Source of the DNA: Nemophila menziesii
Taxonomy: Eukaryota > Streptophyta > Magnoliopsida > Boraginales > Hydrophyllaceae
Direction of reading: 5' to 3'
DNA: 64,000 nucleotides
Assembly: GCA_029959085.1 (NCBI GenBank)
Contig: JARWIR010000003.1
Location: forward strand, 34,778,005 to 34,842,004
The translations under genes and the position numbers were made by a program. Of this stretch, positions 11,940 through 21,830 are shown piece after piece. The notes under the pieces were generated by a model, which did not search any database, was not told the DNA's origin, and worked only from the letters and a program-made list of their open reading frames with translations. Numbering within the stretch: the stretch's first letter is position 1; every line of letters starts with the position of its first letter.

Positions 11940-12278
11940 TTAACTACTCTCACGAGAGAGATCTAATACAAGTCTTAGAACAGCACATCTATTTCTATCT
12001 TTTGTTATACTACTCCATAAATAATCAAGAGGATCTTCAAGCTTACATGGACCCTCTAACGAACGGACACCATTTTTAGCCCGTAGATCTGCACATGTAT
12101 TACTCTCACGATAAGCAAAATTTACCTTGAAACTCGGGTGATTCCTTAGCATTTCAACACACTCTCGCCCGACATTACAAACCCAATCCTTAGAGCTACT
12201 ACCGCCTTTCACTAGCACGTGAAACTCTCTCGAATCGGTGTCAATATACAAGACTCTCATACCACTTTTATTACTCAT
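11940..12278 (-). pseudogene. RNase H-like (RVT_3) fragment, copy 1
   Basis: The minus-strand reading contains VLYIDTDSREF, VGRECVEMLRNHPSF and YRESNTCADLRAKNG, matching the C-terminal half of the plant RNase H-like domain found in LINE-derived genes. The N-terminal half with its first catalytic Asp is missing. It could be a LINE ORF2 tail or a domesticated RNase H-like gene fragment. It is repeated at 34173-34574. Confidence 0.7.
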
Positions 12279-12299
12279 TTCAACCCAAAATATAGCGCC

Positions 12300-13043
12300 A
12301 ACACCTCCAAATAGAAAGGTGATTCCACCACAACACCCATAATAATGACTTAAAAGAATGTTGATTAATAATAGCTCTTATTAGTTATAATGGTATTGCA
12401 TATCGACTAGTTTTTTTGTCAACGCATATCAAGTAGTTAAGAACTTAAAATCAACTATCACCATGTGAACCCTTAGAAAGCGCCATTACATCCCAATGAC
12501 ATCGTGAAAGCATATATTGCTAACGAATTTACACTTTTATAATCTCGTTGACGTCCAAGTCAACCACCTCCACCTGTATAATACTTGACACATCCAGAGA
12601 TTAAATACAAATGTCATCATTAAAATGCCAAGAATCTTATTATAACTACTAACGAGAATTTTCTTAATACATCAATAAAATGACTTGTAACAGACCCAGC
12701 AAATGCCAGCATATACCTGTTGCAGGTAATAAAAATTAATAATATATCCATTAATTATTATTCACTGCCAGCTATTTGTTCTTAATATTGGCCGAGTCAA
12801 TATGTTAGTAGTCTTATTTTAATTGCTGCTTGAATTAGTATTGCATGTCTTTTGAATTATTGATCATAAAATAATTTTCAGGAAAACCTATAAAAAATGG
12901 GTGGGAAATAGAATACTCCACTATTCAATTGTTTCTTTCGTATATATATTGGAAGGTTGAAGGACCATAAATGCAAGAAAGAGAGAAACGTAGCAATTTT
13001 TATATCTTTGTGAGCCAATAGTCTTCTTGCATTGGTAATAAGA
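12300..13043 (+). promoter_or_regulatory. 5' flank and probable promoter of gene B
   Basis: There is a TATA-like TATATATATT at 12941-12950, 103 bases before the ATG. The same box lies 100 bases before the A' start (21731) and 103 before B' (35317). The leader also contains GAGCCAATAGTC shared by all three genes, which includes a CCAAT motif. The rest is AT-rich and holds no gene. Confidence 0.55.
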
Positions 13044-14327
13044 ATGGTATTGGAGAAAGATCAAATGAGGACCGAGAGAGCAGCCAAAAGAGCTGAAAAT
13101 GCAAAAACGAGGGCCAAGAATGCTAAGAAAAGAACGGAGAATGCAACAAAAAGATCCGAAGAGGCAGAAAAGAGGGTTAAAGATACTGGAAAAATGGATC
13201 AAAAGAAGGCTGAGAAAGCTGCAGAAAGAGCTAAAGATGCGAAGCAGAGGGCTGAGAATGCTAGGAAAAGAGCTGAAGATGCGGAAAGAAAGGCTGAGGA
13301 GGCAACTAAAAAAGCTCAAGATATAGAAAAGAGGGTTGAGGAAGCAACAAAAAGAGTTGAAGATCAAAAAAAGGCCAAGGAAGAAGCTAAAAGAGTGGAA
13401 GATCAAAAGAAGGCCGAGGAAGCAACAAAAAGATTGGAAGATCGAAAGAAAGTCGAGGATGCAGCCAAAAGAGTCAAGGACGCTGAAAAGAGGGCCGAGG
13501 AGTCAACAAAAAGAGCAGAAGATGCGGAAAAGAAGGCTGAGGAGGCAAATCAAAAAGCTGAGGAAGCAACAAAAAGAGCTGAAGATGCTGAAAATAAGGT
13601 CAAGGAAATAGCAAAAAGAGATGAAGATGCTGAAAAGAGGGTCGAGGTGGCAAGAAAAAGAGCTAAAAATGCAAAAAAGAGGGCAGAGAATGCTAAGAAA
13701 AGAGCTGCGAATGCAGCCAAAAGAGCTGAAGAGACAGAAAAGAAGGCTAAAGATATTGGAAAGATGGATCCAAAGATAGCTGAGAAAGCAAAAGACGCGA
13801 AACAGAGGGCTGAGAATGCTAAGAAAAGAGCCGAAGATGCGGAAAAGAAGGCTGAGCATGCAACTAAAAGAGCTCAAGATATAGAAAAAAGAGTTGAGGA
13901 AGCAATAAAAAGATCTCAAGATCCAAAGAACACCAAGGAAGTAGTAAAAAGAGTCAATGATGCTGAAAACAGGGCTAAGGAGTTGGAGAAAAGAGCTGAA
14001 GATGCTGAAAGGAAGGCCGAGGAGGCAACAAAAAGAGCTGAAGATGACAAAAAGAAGGCTGAGGAGGCAACTAAAAAAGCTGAAGATGCCAAAAAGGTGG
14101 CTGAGAAAGCTAAAAAAAGAGCTGAAGATGCAGAAAATAGGGTCAAGGAAATAGAAAATAAAAATGAAGATGCTAGAAAGAAGGCCGAGGAGGAAGCAAA
14201 AAGAGTTGAAGAGGCTGCAAAGAGGGCTGGGGAGGCAACTCAAAAAATTGAAGATGCCAAAAAAAAGGCCAATGAAGGAGCAAAAATATCGAAAGAGGCT
14301 CTCAAGAGGTATATAGCCCTTGTCTGA
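13044..14327 (+). CDS. Coil-only member of the PP2-like family (gene B)
   Basis: A single open frame of 427 codons from the ATG in the MVLEKDQMRTERAAKRAE context, the same start as A and A'. The whole product is heptads of the KRAEDAEKKAEEAT type, apart from two GKMD interruptions (near residues 50 and 235), and it ends EALKRYIALV. It has no lead-in helix and no PP2 domain, and none is found before A' at 21831. The first 290 or so residues match B' almost perfectly; later residues diverge. I infer that unequal recombination inside the repeats, or loss of the 3' part, separated the coil from its lectin exons. It may be a pseudogene or may encode a free coil that could pair with the coils of A and A'. 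Confidence 0.65.
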   Translation: MVLEKDQMRTERAAKRAENAKTRAKNAKKRTENATKRSEEAEKRVKDTGKMDQKKAEKAAERAKDAKQRAENARKRAEDAERKAEEATKKAQDIEKRVEEATKRVEDQKKAKEEAKRVEDQKKAEEATKRLEDRKKVEDAAKRVKDAEKRAEESTKRAEDAEKKAEEANQKAEEATKRAEDAENKVKEIAKRDEDAEKRVEVARKRAKNAKKRAENAKKRAANAAKRAEETEKKAKDIGKMDPKIAEKAKDAKQRAENAKKRAEDAEKKAEHATKRAQDIEKRVEEAIKRSQDPKNTKEVVKRVNDAENRAKELEKRAEDAERKAEEATKRAEDDKKKAEEATKKAEDAKKVAEKAKKRAEDAENRVKEIENKNEDARKKAEEEAKRVEEAAKRAGEATQKIEDAKKKANEGAKISKEALKRYIALV

Positions 14328-14419
14328 AGGCACTGCAAAAAATAAAATTCCAATTAATTGTTAATTTTCTGTTTTTACACAGCAAATGCTTTAAAAGTTA
14401 GAATGATTATTTGTTTTAA

Positions 14420-14601
14420 GAGTAATGCTGGGTATCACCCAAAAAGTGATCACCCAAATATCACCTTCCTAGGTGGTCCAATGAAACTGTTTCATATAAG
14501 AGAGAGAAAAAAATTAATCAGGAAAGAGAAACAGTTTCATTGGACCACCTAGGAAGGTGATATTTGGGTGATCACTTTTTGGGTGATACCCAACATTACT
14601 C
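14420..14601. mobile_element. 182-bp MITE with long terminal inverted repeats, Mutator type
   Basis: The element starts GAGTAATGCTGGGTATCACC and ends with its near-perfect inverse, leaving inverted arms of about 75 bp around a short purine-rich loop. Identical 9-bp flanks TTGTTTTAA (14411-14419 and 14602-14610) are a target duplication of the length used by Mutator-like elements. It has no coding capacity. It lies just downstream of gene B. Confidence 0.88.
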
Positions 14602-14610
14602 TTGTTTTAA

Positions 14611-15455
14611 ATATATACTAAAATTATAGATAGAGTGTATACAGATTTGATATGAAAAATTGGTTATAAACTTCAAATAAACCATAAATATGTGTATAAT
14701 TTATCAAACAACTAAAAATAAGTTAAAATACAAAAATAACTAAAAAGTAACAGAACCGAAATGTGTGGATCGTATAAAATTGAGTTTATAATCTGCGTCC
14801 ATAGATCTCATAACTCTAAAAATGTTGCCATATCAACATACACATATTGTCCAATATGGGGAACCTGAACGACAACCAGTTCATTTGAAAAGTATCGAAA
14901 ATTATTTTATAATTTAAATATGATACACATTAGTGTTAAACTTATGTGAATTTTTACCATGTGACTGAGATTCCATCTAGCCAAGCGTTTTCCTTTTATC
15001 CAGTAATCACGCATGATTTTCTTCCAATGCTACAAATATAATTAAAATTAACTATTATTAGAAGCTAATGAACTTGTATTAGAAAAAAAATTAGAAATAA
15101 GAGTTTTTATTATCTTACTTGTGGATATCGTATGCGATATAATTCCTCCTCGTCCCTTAATGTTACAATCACATTTTTTTTACAAAGAAATTGTACCTAC
15201 AAATAAATGCAAGAGTATACAACATCGAACTGAAAACTGTGTATAAGATGTATTCACTTACGACATTCATGAGTTGTGGATTTTATCGCAAAAACGCAGG
15301 ACAGTTTATTGCACGGCTTGTGTAGATAGTCATTTCGATTCTTTTATTTTTCTGTGGAACCTGTATAATAATATCAATTATATATTAGTTACAATATAAT
15401 GACATAAATGAAAAAATATATATATATGTGATCATTCGTGTCGTGTGCTTACTTA
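14611..15455. other. AT-rich spacer between MITE and Helitron remnant
   Basis: No gene, repeat or RNA seen. It may be part of the Helitron, whose ends I could not place. Confidence 0.5.
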
Positions 15456-16260
15456 TCATATACTTTGTATCAAAACTTCAGGGTATACAATATTAGTTGT
15501 TGTTTGTTCACCATCAGGAATAAATACACGTGCGCGATCACAGCTCGTGCATCTAGATAATGCAACATACAGTCCATGACTAAATACAGGTAATCGCAAA
15601 TCGATCCCAACGAATTTTACAGATTGACCTTGTGACTTATTGATGGTCATGGCATAGACTAAACGTATATGAAATTGTCTCCTTGTCATCACAAATGGTA
15701 TTTCTGAGTCAGGAGGTGTCAATGATATTCTTGGAATGAATACCAAATTACCCGATTTATCTCCATTCAAAATGCGGGTTTCAATAACACGTGTTGAACA
15801 CGTGATAACCATTAACCGCGTGCCGTTACACAATCCGTCCTTCAGGGCATTGTTCCTTAAGAACATGATAGGAGCACCCACTTTCAAACAGACGTGGTCC
15901 TTTGACAACAGTGAGCAACAAACGAACGTGGTCTTTTGACAACAGTGAGCAACAGACAAAGGTAAAATCTTTCTCCCCAGTTAGGGCTAGCAAAGTACAT
16001 GGTCCAATATCAAAACCTCTCTTTCTTTCCGTCCAAAGCTGGTCTTTTTTATTCCAAACAAAATGTTGTGGTAATGCTAGGTACGTAACTTTACGTGCAA
16101 ACTCATTATTCGTGCAACAGTCAAAAAATTCTGTTGAGTTTGATTTTTGAACACTTACCCTCGAAATAATATCATCCATTGAATCTTCTGGATCAAACAC
16201 AACTTGATGCCCCCTCCCCCGGGACATGCATGTAGATGTAATCGTACTACTGTGGGGCAT
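15456..16260 (-). pseudogene. Helitron PIF1-like helicase fragment
   Basis: Minus-strand frames carry the C-terminal helicase part: [44 protein letters not shown] and LYVALSR. The TINKSQGQ motif is diagnostic of PIF1/Helitron helicases. A second stretch to its right (LPQHFVWNKKDQLW, FDIGPCTLLAL) belongs to the middle of the Helitron RepHel protein. Most of the protein between them is deleted, and a 34-bp tandem duplication (15893-15960) sits at the join and shifts frame. Helitrons move by rolling-circle replication; this copy is dead. Confidence 0.83.
15893..15960. repeat. 34-bp tandem duplication inside Helitron remnant
   Basis: Two units (15893-15926 and 15927-15960) both beginning CGTGGTC and differing at a few bases. 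34 is not a multiple of three, so the duplication breaks the frame at the deletion junction. Confidence 0.9.
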
Positions 16261-17110
16261 CTAGAAATACCCCGTACCTGAAGGTATTTGGGTTAAAATG
16301 AATTTAAAAAATTACAATAGATTGTGCAAAATTCATAATTAAATTATATATAAAAAATAAATCATTTTATTATTATAAAATTTAGCTAAATAAAAATGAT
16401 GAAAATATATCAAAAAGTAACAAAAGCGAAAATGTGTGAATTGTATACAATTAAATTTTTAATCTCCGAGGCCGGAGTATCATCTACAACTTCTTTTTCC
16501 TTTTTCTCAAGCTTCTTTTTCCTATAAAAAAAGTAAATTAATCTCCATCAAAACAATTAATTCTAAAAATATAAATTCATCAAATAAATATATATAAACG
16601 TAAAAATATTTACTTGAGCTAAAATGAATTTAAAAAATTAATAATTAAATTTGAATGTTTTAAGACTAACTGATTAATATGATTGAAAGAGAATATTTAG
16701 AGAATCAAAATTAAGAGAAAGGTTGACCAAGAGGAGAGAGGGTGTTGTAATTATTTTTCCATACTTTATTCGGAATAAGTGTTTATTAAAATGTGTGAAA
16801 AATTAGGGTGTTTGAATTACATTTGATTGACATATTATTTGAATGTTAAAAATGAAAGATATAACTTGTTTTTGAGATAATTCATATTAATTCGCATTTG
16901 AAATTATATTAATGATTAAAGGTTTGAAATGTTATTATATACTATGTTTTCATAATTTTAGTGACTATTTTTTATGTCGCCAAGCAAAAATATTAATTAA
17001 AAAATAGTAAAATGAAATGTAGAAGCAAGTTTTCCAAACACAAGATATGTAATAAATGTCCCTAGGTATGACCCATTCCAAAAGGCACTTAAGAAAAAAC
17101 TTGTCTTTTA
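16261..17110. other. AT-rich spacer
   Basis: No gene seen. It lies between the Helitron and copia remnants and probably belongs to one of them. Confidence 0.4.
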
Positions 17111-17967
17111 ATGCTATATGAATTGAAGATCTACCTAGATAGTGTTGTCGAGGGTATTGGGTATTGGGTAGATAAAACTCCTTACGAATTATGGAAAGGA
17201 AAACCACCTTCCTTCAAATACTTAAAAGTGTGGGGATGTTTGGCAAAGGTAGCAATTCCTGCTCCTAAAATGGTCAAAATAGGACCAAATACCATCGATT
17301 GCGTCTTTATTGGATATGCTCACAACAGTGCTGCATGTAGATTCCTGGTACACAAATCTTGTCATGTTGACATTCACGTCAATACGGTGATTGAATCGAG
17401 AAATGCACATTTCTTTGAAACAACCTTTCCGTACAAGACCACGCTAGGATCTGGTTCCTTTAAAAGAACACGTGATGCAATTCAAGAAGAGCAAGATCAA
17501 GAATCATTGCCAGATGAAGGAGAACCGAGAAGAAGTAAGCGGATGAGAACCTCTACGTTTTGGTCCTGACTTTCTATCTTACATGCTAGATGACGAATCG
17601 CGAACATTCAAGGAGGCTATGTCAAACCCTTACGCCCCATACTGGAAAGAAGCAGTAAATATCAAGATAGATTCTATTACACAAAACCATACATGAGAAC
17701 TAGTGGATCTCCCTCCTGGGAATATACCACTTGGATGCAAATGGATATTCAAGAAGAAACTAAAGACCGATGGGTCTATTGAAAAATACAAGCTCGCCTT
17801 GTTGTAAAAGGTTATAGTCTAAAAGAAGGTCTTGACTATTTTGATACTTATTCTCCAATCACTAGAATATCATCAATTCGAATGTTAATCCCTATAGCTT
17901 CAGTATACAAGCTCGAAATACATCAAATGGATTTAAAAACAGCCTTCCTAAATGGGGAACTAAATGA

Positions 17968-18019
<52 letters not shown>

Positions 18020-18970
18020 AACAACCTGAGGGTTACGTAGTTCTAGGTAAGGAGAAGCAAGTATGTAAACTTATTAAATCTTTATATGGTTTAAAACAGG
18101 CACCGAAGTAATGACATGACAAATTTGATAGATTCATGATCTCGAATGATTTAAAGATCAATGAATGTGACAAAGCGTTTATGTAAAACGAAATGAGACA
18201 AGATATGTCATTGTCTGTTTATGTGTGGATGATATGTTAATCATTTGAAGTAACAATGATGTGATTAGATTCACCAGAAGGATGTTTTCAAGTAAGTTTG
18301 ACATGAAAGATCTAGGCTTTGCGGATATTATTTTGGGTATCAAGATTCTCCGAACATCTGAAGGTATTATACTATCTCAGTCACACTATATTGAGAAAGT
18401 ATTAAACAAATTTAGTAATGGTGACAAATATCGCCAAGACACATGTTGATTTAAATTTACATCTTGCTAAGAACAATGGTGATATGATTAACCAGTTGGA
18501 GTACTCTCGGATTATTGGGAGTCTCATGTACTTAACGAACTACACTAGGCCAGATATAGCACATGCAGTAAGCAAGCTAAGTAGGTTTACACATAATCTA
18601 GGGAAGAACCACTAGATTGCTATTGTAAGAGTTCTAAGGTATCTTAGATACACTATGAACAAAGGGTTATTGTACACAGGATATCCAGTTGTACTAGAAG
18701 GATATAGTGATGCAAACTGGATATCAGACTCTACCGACTCAAAATCCACAAGTGGATTTATCTACATGCTAGGATGAGCAGCTGTGTCTTGGAAATCCAC
18801 TAAGCAAACATGCATATCCAGATCCAGTATGGAATCTGAGTTTATAGCTTTAGACAAAGTTGATGAAGAAGGCGAGTGGCTTCTGAATTTTGTAGAGGAT
18901 ATTCCTAATTGGCTAAAGCATGTGCAACTATCTGCATACATTACGATAACAGTGGGTGACTCAGTTTAAA
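17111..18970 (+). pseudogene. Ty1/copia pol remnant (integrase C-terminus to RNase H)
   Basis: Plus-strand pieces in order are: integrase C-terminus (KTPYELWKGKPPSFKYLKVWG, FIGYAHNSAACRF), linker (GEPRRSKRMR), reverse transcriptase (GCKWIFKKK, NGELNEDIY, EQPEGYVV, SLYGLKQAP, LCVDDM), and RNase H ([30 protein letters not shown]). There are numerous stops and shifts. Gag, protease and most of integrase are missing. A TA microsatellite has expanded inside the reverse transcriptase. The stretch just downstream to about 19520 may be its LTR. Confidence 0.82.
17971..18016. repeat. (TA)n microsatellite within copia reverse transcriptase
   Basis: About 22 TA units separate the codons for NGELNEDIY from those for MEQPEGYV, which are adjacent in related elements. 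The repeat grew inside coding sequence after the element died. Confidence 0.93.
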
Positions 18971-19685
18971 GAAATGATTCGAATATTGATATGTTTATTT
19001 TATTTGTAAAGATTAATGTAATATATTAATTTGGTTAAAATCATTTGAAGTTGTTTATTTTATTTTTTCCTTTGGTTATGCAGCAAAGGAAAAAAAAGGC
19101 AGTTGGGCTAGGGTTCAAACCTAGGCCTCCAGGCTGATAAACTTTTGGGCCAAACTTACATACCATCTAGACTAGCCTATGCTTTGGTCTTCTATAGTAA
19201 ACGTTGTGTCTTTAATATAACGTTTTTTAAAATGAACCATCACAACTTTGCCAAATCCACCTTCATCTTCTATAAATAGTTGACCAACTCAAAAAATTTA
19301 TTCATTCATTTTTTTAAAGCATTAAAATTATAAAAGAGAGATAAAAAGAAACAGCATTATTAAGTTCATTGAAATTCTTAAGAATTTGTGTGTCAGTTTC
19401 TTTTGAATAGTTTTGTCGTTGTATCCTGGAGGTTGAAACCAACAAACGTAAGTACCGGTACGTGGCCTAAATACTTTATAGACATCGGATCCAATCCGAG
19501 TCTCGACAAGTAATGTTATTTATTTATTTACTTTTGTTTATTTTATTTTATTTCTGGATTAGTTTTATATTGTTTACTGGTTTATACAAATAAAACACAA
19601 CACAAACACCGTCAAAAATAATTTTAGAACTATATATATTTAGCAATTATTAGTCAACCTGATGTAGCATTCGTGTTAGAGTCTT
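18971..19685. other. Probable 3' LTR or flank of copia remnant
   Basis: AT-rich DNA with a TATA-like TCTATAAATAG (19270) and a leader-like region with TCCTGGAGG (19427-19435), as in some copia LTRs. No second LTR is present for comparison. Confidence 0.35.
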
Positions 19686-19707
19686 AGTAAGTGTTATTCA
19701 ACATTCT

Positions 19708-19837
19708 CAATGTCGTAAGCTCAACGGGTTAAAACTTTGGTTATCTTTCTAAGCGATATAGGTTCGAACCGTGTCAATGACACCGAATCTAAAAATGGTT
19801 TTTTCATGTAAAAAAATAAACATTCTTCCGTCGTCGT
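19708..19837 (+). mobile_element. Probable tRNA-derived SINE
   Basis: An A-box-like TAAGCTCAACGGGTT (19715-19729) and a perfect B-box GGTTCGAACC (about 19760-19769) have pol III spacing. They are followed by an A-rich run. Flanks AGTAAGTGTTATTCAACATTCT (19686-19707) and AGTAAGTGCTATTCAGCAT (19838-19856, continuing at 21357) look like a 22-bp target duplication with two mismatches, the right copy split by the next element. Confidence 0.5.
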
Positions 19838-19856
19838 AGTAAGTGCTATTCAGCAT

Positions 19857-21347
19857 GAGGAAATTACAAAATCCATCCTAACTAACAAAAACTTTATTAT
19901 TTAGAGCCTGGTTCCTTACTTCTTCTATTTAAGTCCTTAGTTATAATTCTAGTTACACATTTTTACCTCTATACCCTTTAACATTTTTTTTAGTTTTTCT
20001 TATGGAAATCAAATATTTTTTTGATGTTTTCTGAGACTTTATCAATTTTAAATGGGTACAGACCCATGTCCCTTCTATTACGGATTTCAGTTGTCGTTGT
20101 ATTCGTACAGAGTTCATAACGGGTCATTTGTGGGTTCACGTGCGTTTTCTTTAATAAATTTAGTGTTATACAAAATATAATTCCTTAAGTACTGCAGTCC
20201 ATTGGGCCTGTACCCAGATGGGGCTGTACCCATTGGGGCTGCACCCACTGGGTCTACACCTAAATCAAATGTCCAAAGTCATAGGTTAATGCTGTCAAAT
20301 GGTTCAAGGGGCTGTGCCCAGTGGGGGGTTCAAGGGTCTGCACCAGTTTCCTGGTTCGATTCTGCAAAATTAAAACACACCCAGATCCAAATCTGCAACA
20401 CCGTAACAAGCAGATTCACCACCATCGGGGCTGTACCCATTGGGGCTGTACCTTGATTCTGCAAAATACAACAGCTAAACTAAATTAAAAAACACAAAAA
20501 AAATTAAAAAGAAAAGAAGCAGACTCACCAGACCTGGACGGATCTGAGATGTAATCGGGGCTATGGCCATGAACAGCGTTGGAACGCTGTCTCAATGAAG
20601 CAACTGCGACTTCGCAGCAGTGGTAAGAGGTCTTCAGCGGTGGTGCAGCAGTGTCGAAGGCCTTCGTGGTGGATCCATTTGCAGCAGTGTTGAGAGGTCT
20701 TCAGCGTGGATCCAGATCTGCAGGGAACAGACGGTTTTTCATGGAGGCGTCGTCTTTTAGCGCCGGTCAGCAGCAGCGGCGTCCAAGTTGAGATCCGAGA
20801 TGCAGAGACGAGATCCATTCAATACCCGATTAACTCCAGCAGCAGTGGTGGTTTCTGTTCGCAGGAGCTATGGAGGGGTTGTTGGTGGTAGATCTGGTGG
20901 GAAGGTAGAAGACGAGGGAGAGCAGCGACGGGTTTGTTGGTGGTGGATTCGTTGGTGGTGCGAGTTGAGGAGTACGGAGCAGAGAGGAGGCGGCGACTTT
21001 ATTGCTGCTGGTGATGGTGAATGGCCATGAACGGCGCAGCAGAGAGCAAGGGCGCAGCAGAGAGCTTTTGCAGAGAGAGAAAAGCTTTTGTTGGTGGGGA
21101 GAGGGCTGCTGTTGGTGGTGGTGCTCAGATCTAGGGACGGTTGTGGGGTTGGGATGAGAGAAAACAGAGAGAGCAAGGTAGTGAGGGGTGGGTTTGTGTT
21201 TCGAAACATAATAGGGAATGGGAATGGGAATGGGATTGGGTTTCGGTTCCCCTGTAATAAGAGTATAAAAGGAGGTTAGTTTTGGGGTTTTTGTGTATTT
21301 AGTTGAATAGGTATTTAGTTGAGGGGGCCTTGTTTTATAATTGCCCC
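19857..21347. mobile_element. Pack-MULE-like non-autonomous Mutator element
   Basis: Flanked by identical 9-bp ATTCAGCAT (19848-19856 and 21348-21356), the target duplication size of Mutator elements. The ends are weak inverted repeats: GAGGAAATTACAAAA on the left and GGGGCAATTATAAAA read inward from the right (12 of 15 match). The interior is unlike the AT-rich window. It has repeated GGGGCTGTACCCATTGG motifs (20200-20455) and a GC-rich stretch (20520-21240) that resembles a captured gene 5' region. I do not recognise the source gene. No transposase is present. Confidence 0.68.
20210..20455 (+). repeat. Short dispersed repeats within the Pack-MULE-like element
   Basis: At least five copies of a motif close to GGGGCTGTACCCATTGG. 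They are spaced irregularly and not in a clean tandem array. Confidence 0.7.
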
Positions 21348-21356
21348 ATTCAGCAT

Positions 21357-21830
21357 TCTTCCGTCAGGTTAGCTAGATGAATTCGTCAAGCAAATATAAG
21401 AATAAAAATGTCAATATAGTATCTCATCATAACCATTAATGAGAACACACCTCATACATCAAAAGAATGACATAATTTTCTAATTAAGTAATTGAACCGG
21501 CTTAGCTAATGGAGTACTACTATTAATAAAATTGTCCATTAAATATTATATCACTGCCAACTATTTGTTCTTATTTTTGGCTGAGTCAATAAGACAATGG
21601 TTCTATAATTCTATTCAATACCTGCTTAACTTAGTCTTGTCTTTTGAATAACTGATCATATTAAAATTCATGGGAATTTTTTTGAAAATGGGTGACAAAT
21701 AGAGTACTCCATTAATTAATTTTTCTTACCTATATATGTTGGATGGTTGAAAGTTCAGAGATGCAAGAAAGAGAGGTTTAGCAATTTTTATCTGTTTGTG
21801 AGCCAATAGTCTTTTTGCATTAGTAATAAA
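21357..21830 (+). promoter_or_regulatory. 5' flank and promoter of gene A'
   Basis: TATA-like TATATATG at 21731-21738, 100 bases before the ATG, with the shared GAGCCAATAGTC leader motif. The region is recognisably similar to the flank of gene B (12600-13043), showing that A and B types come from one older duplication. Confidence 0.55.

Larger units (their letters stand above)
1..13930. repeat. Segmental duplication, copy 1
   Basis: Nearly the whole stretch recurs in the same order and orientation at about 21825-36310. The offset drifts from 21824 at gene A to about 21738 in the transposase region and 22376 at gene B because of small indels, a copy-2 hAT insertion and an AT microsatellite expansion. 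Shared landmarks are the PP2 gene, MuDR-like transposase, gypsy primer site, solo LTR, RNase H-like fragment and coil gene B. By eye the copies differ by scattered single bases, so the event is young. The left edge lies outside the window. The right edge falls inside the coil repeats of gene B, where similarity to B' drops after about 13930. Confidence 0.93.

Noticed and set aside
13032..13046. Upstream TTG start for gene B
   Set aside because: The ATG at 13044 is the one conserved with A and A' (MVLEKDQ); the same applies to B' at 35420.
12921..14333. Long minus-strand open frames rich in Ser, Phe, Leu and Cys opposite the coil genes
   Set aside because: They are antisense readings of the heptad repeats, which have no stops on the other strand because of codon bias; also at 21726-22221, 35297-36756.
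19715..19790. Functional tRNA gene
   Set aside because: A and B boxes are present but no cloverleaf acceptor pairing is visible; a SINE with flank duplication fits better.
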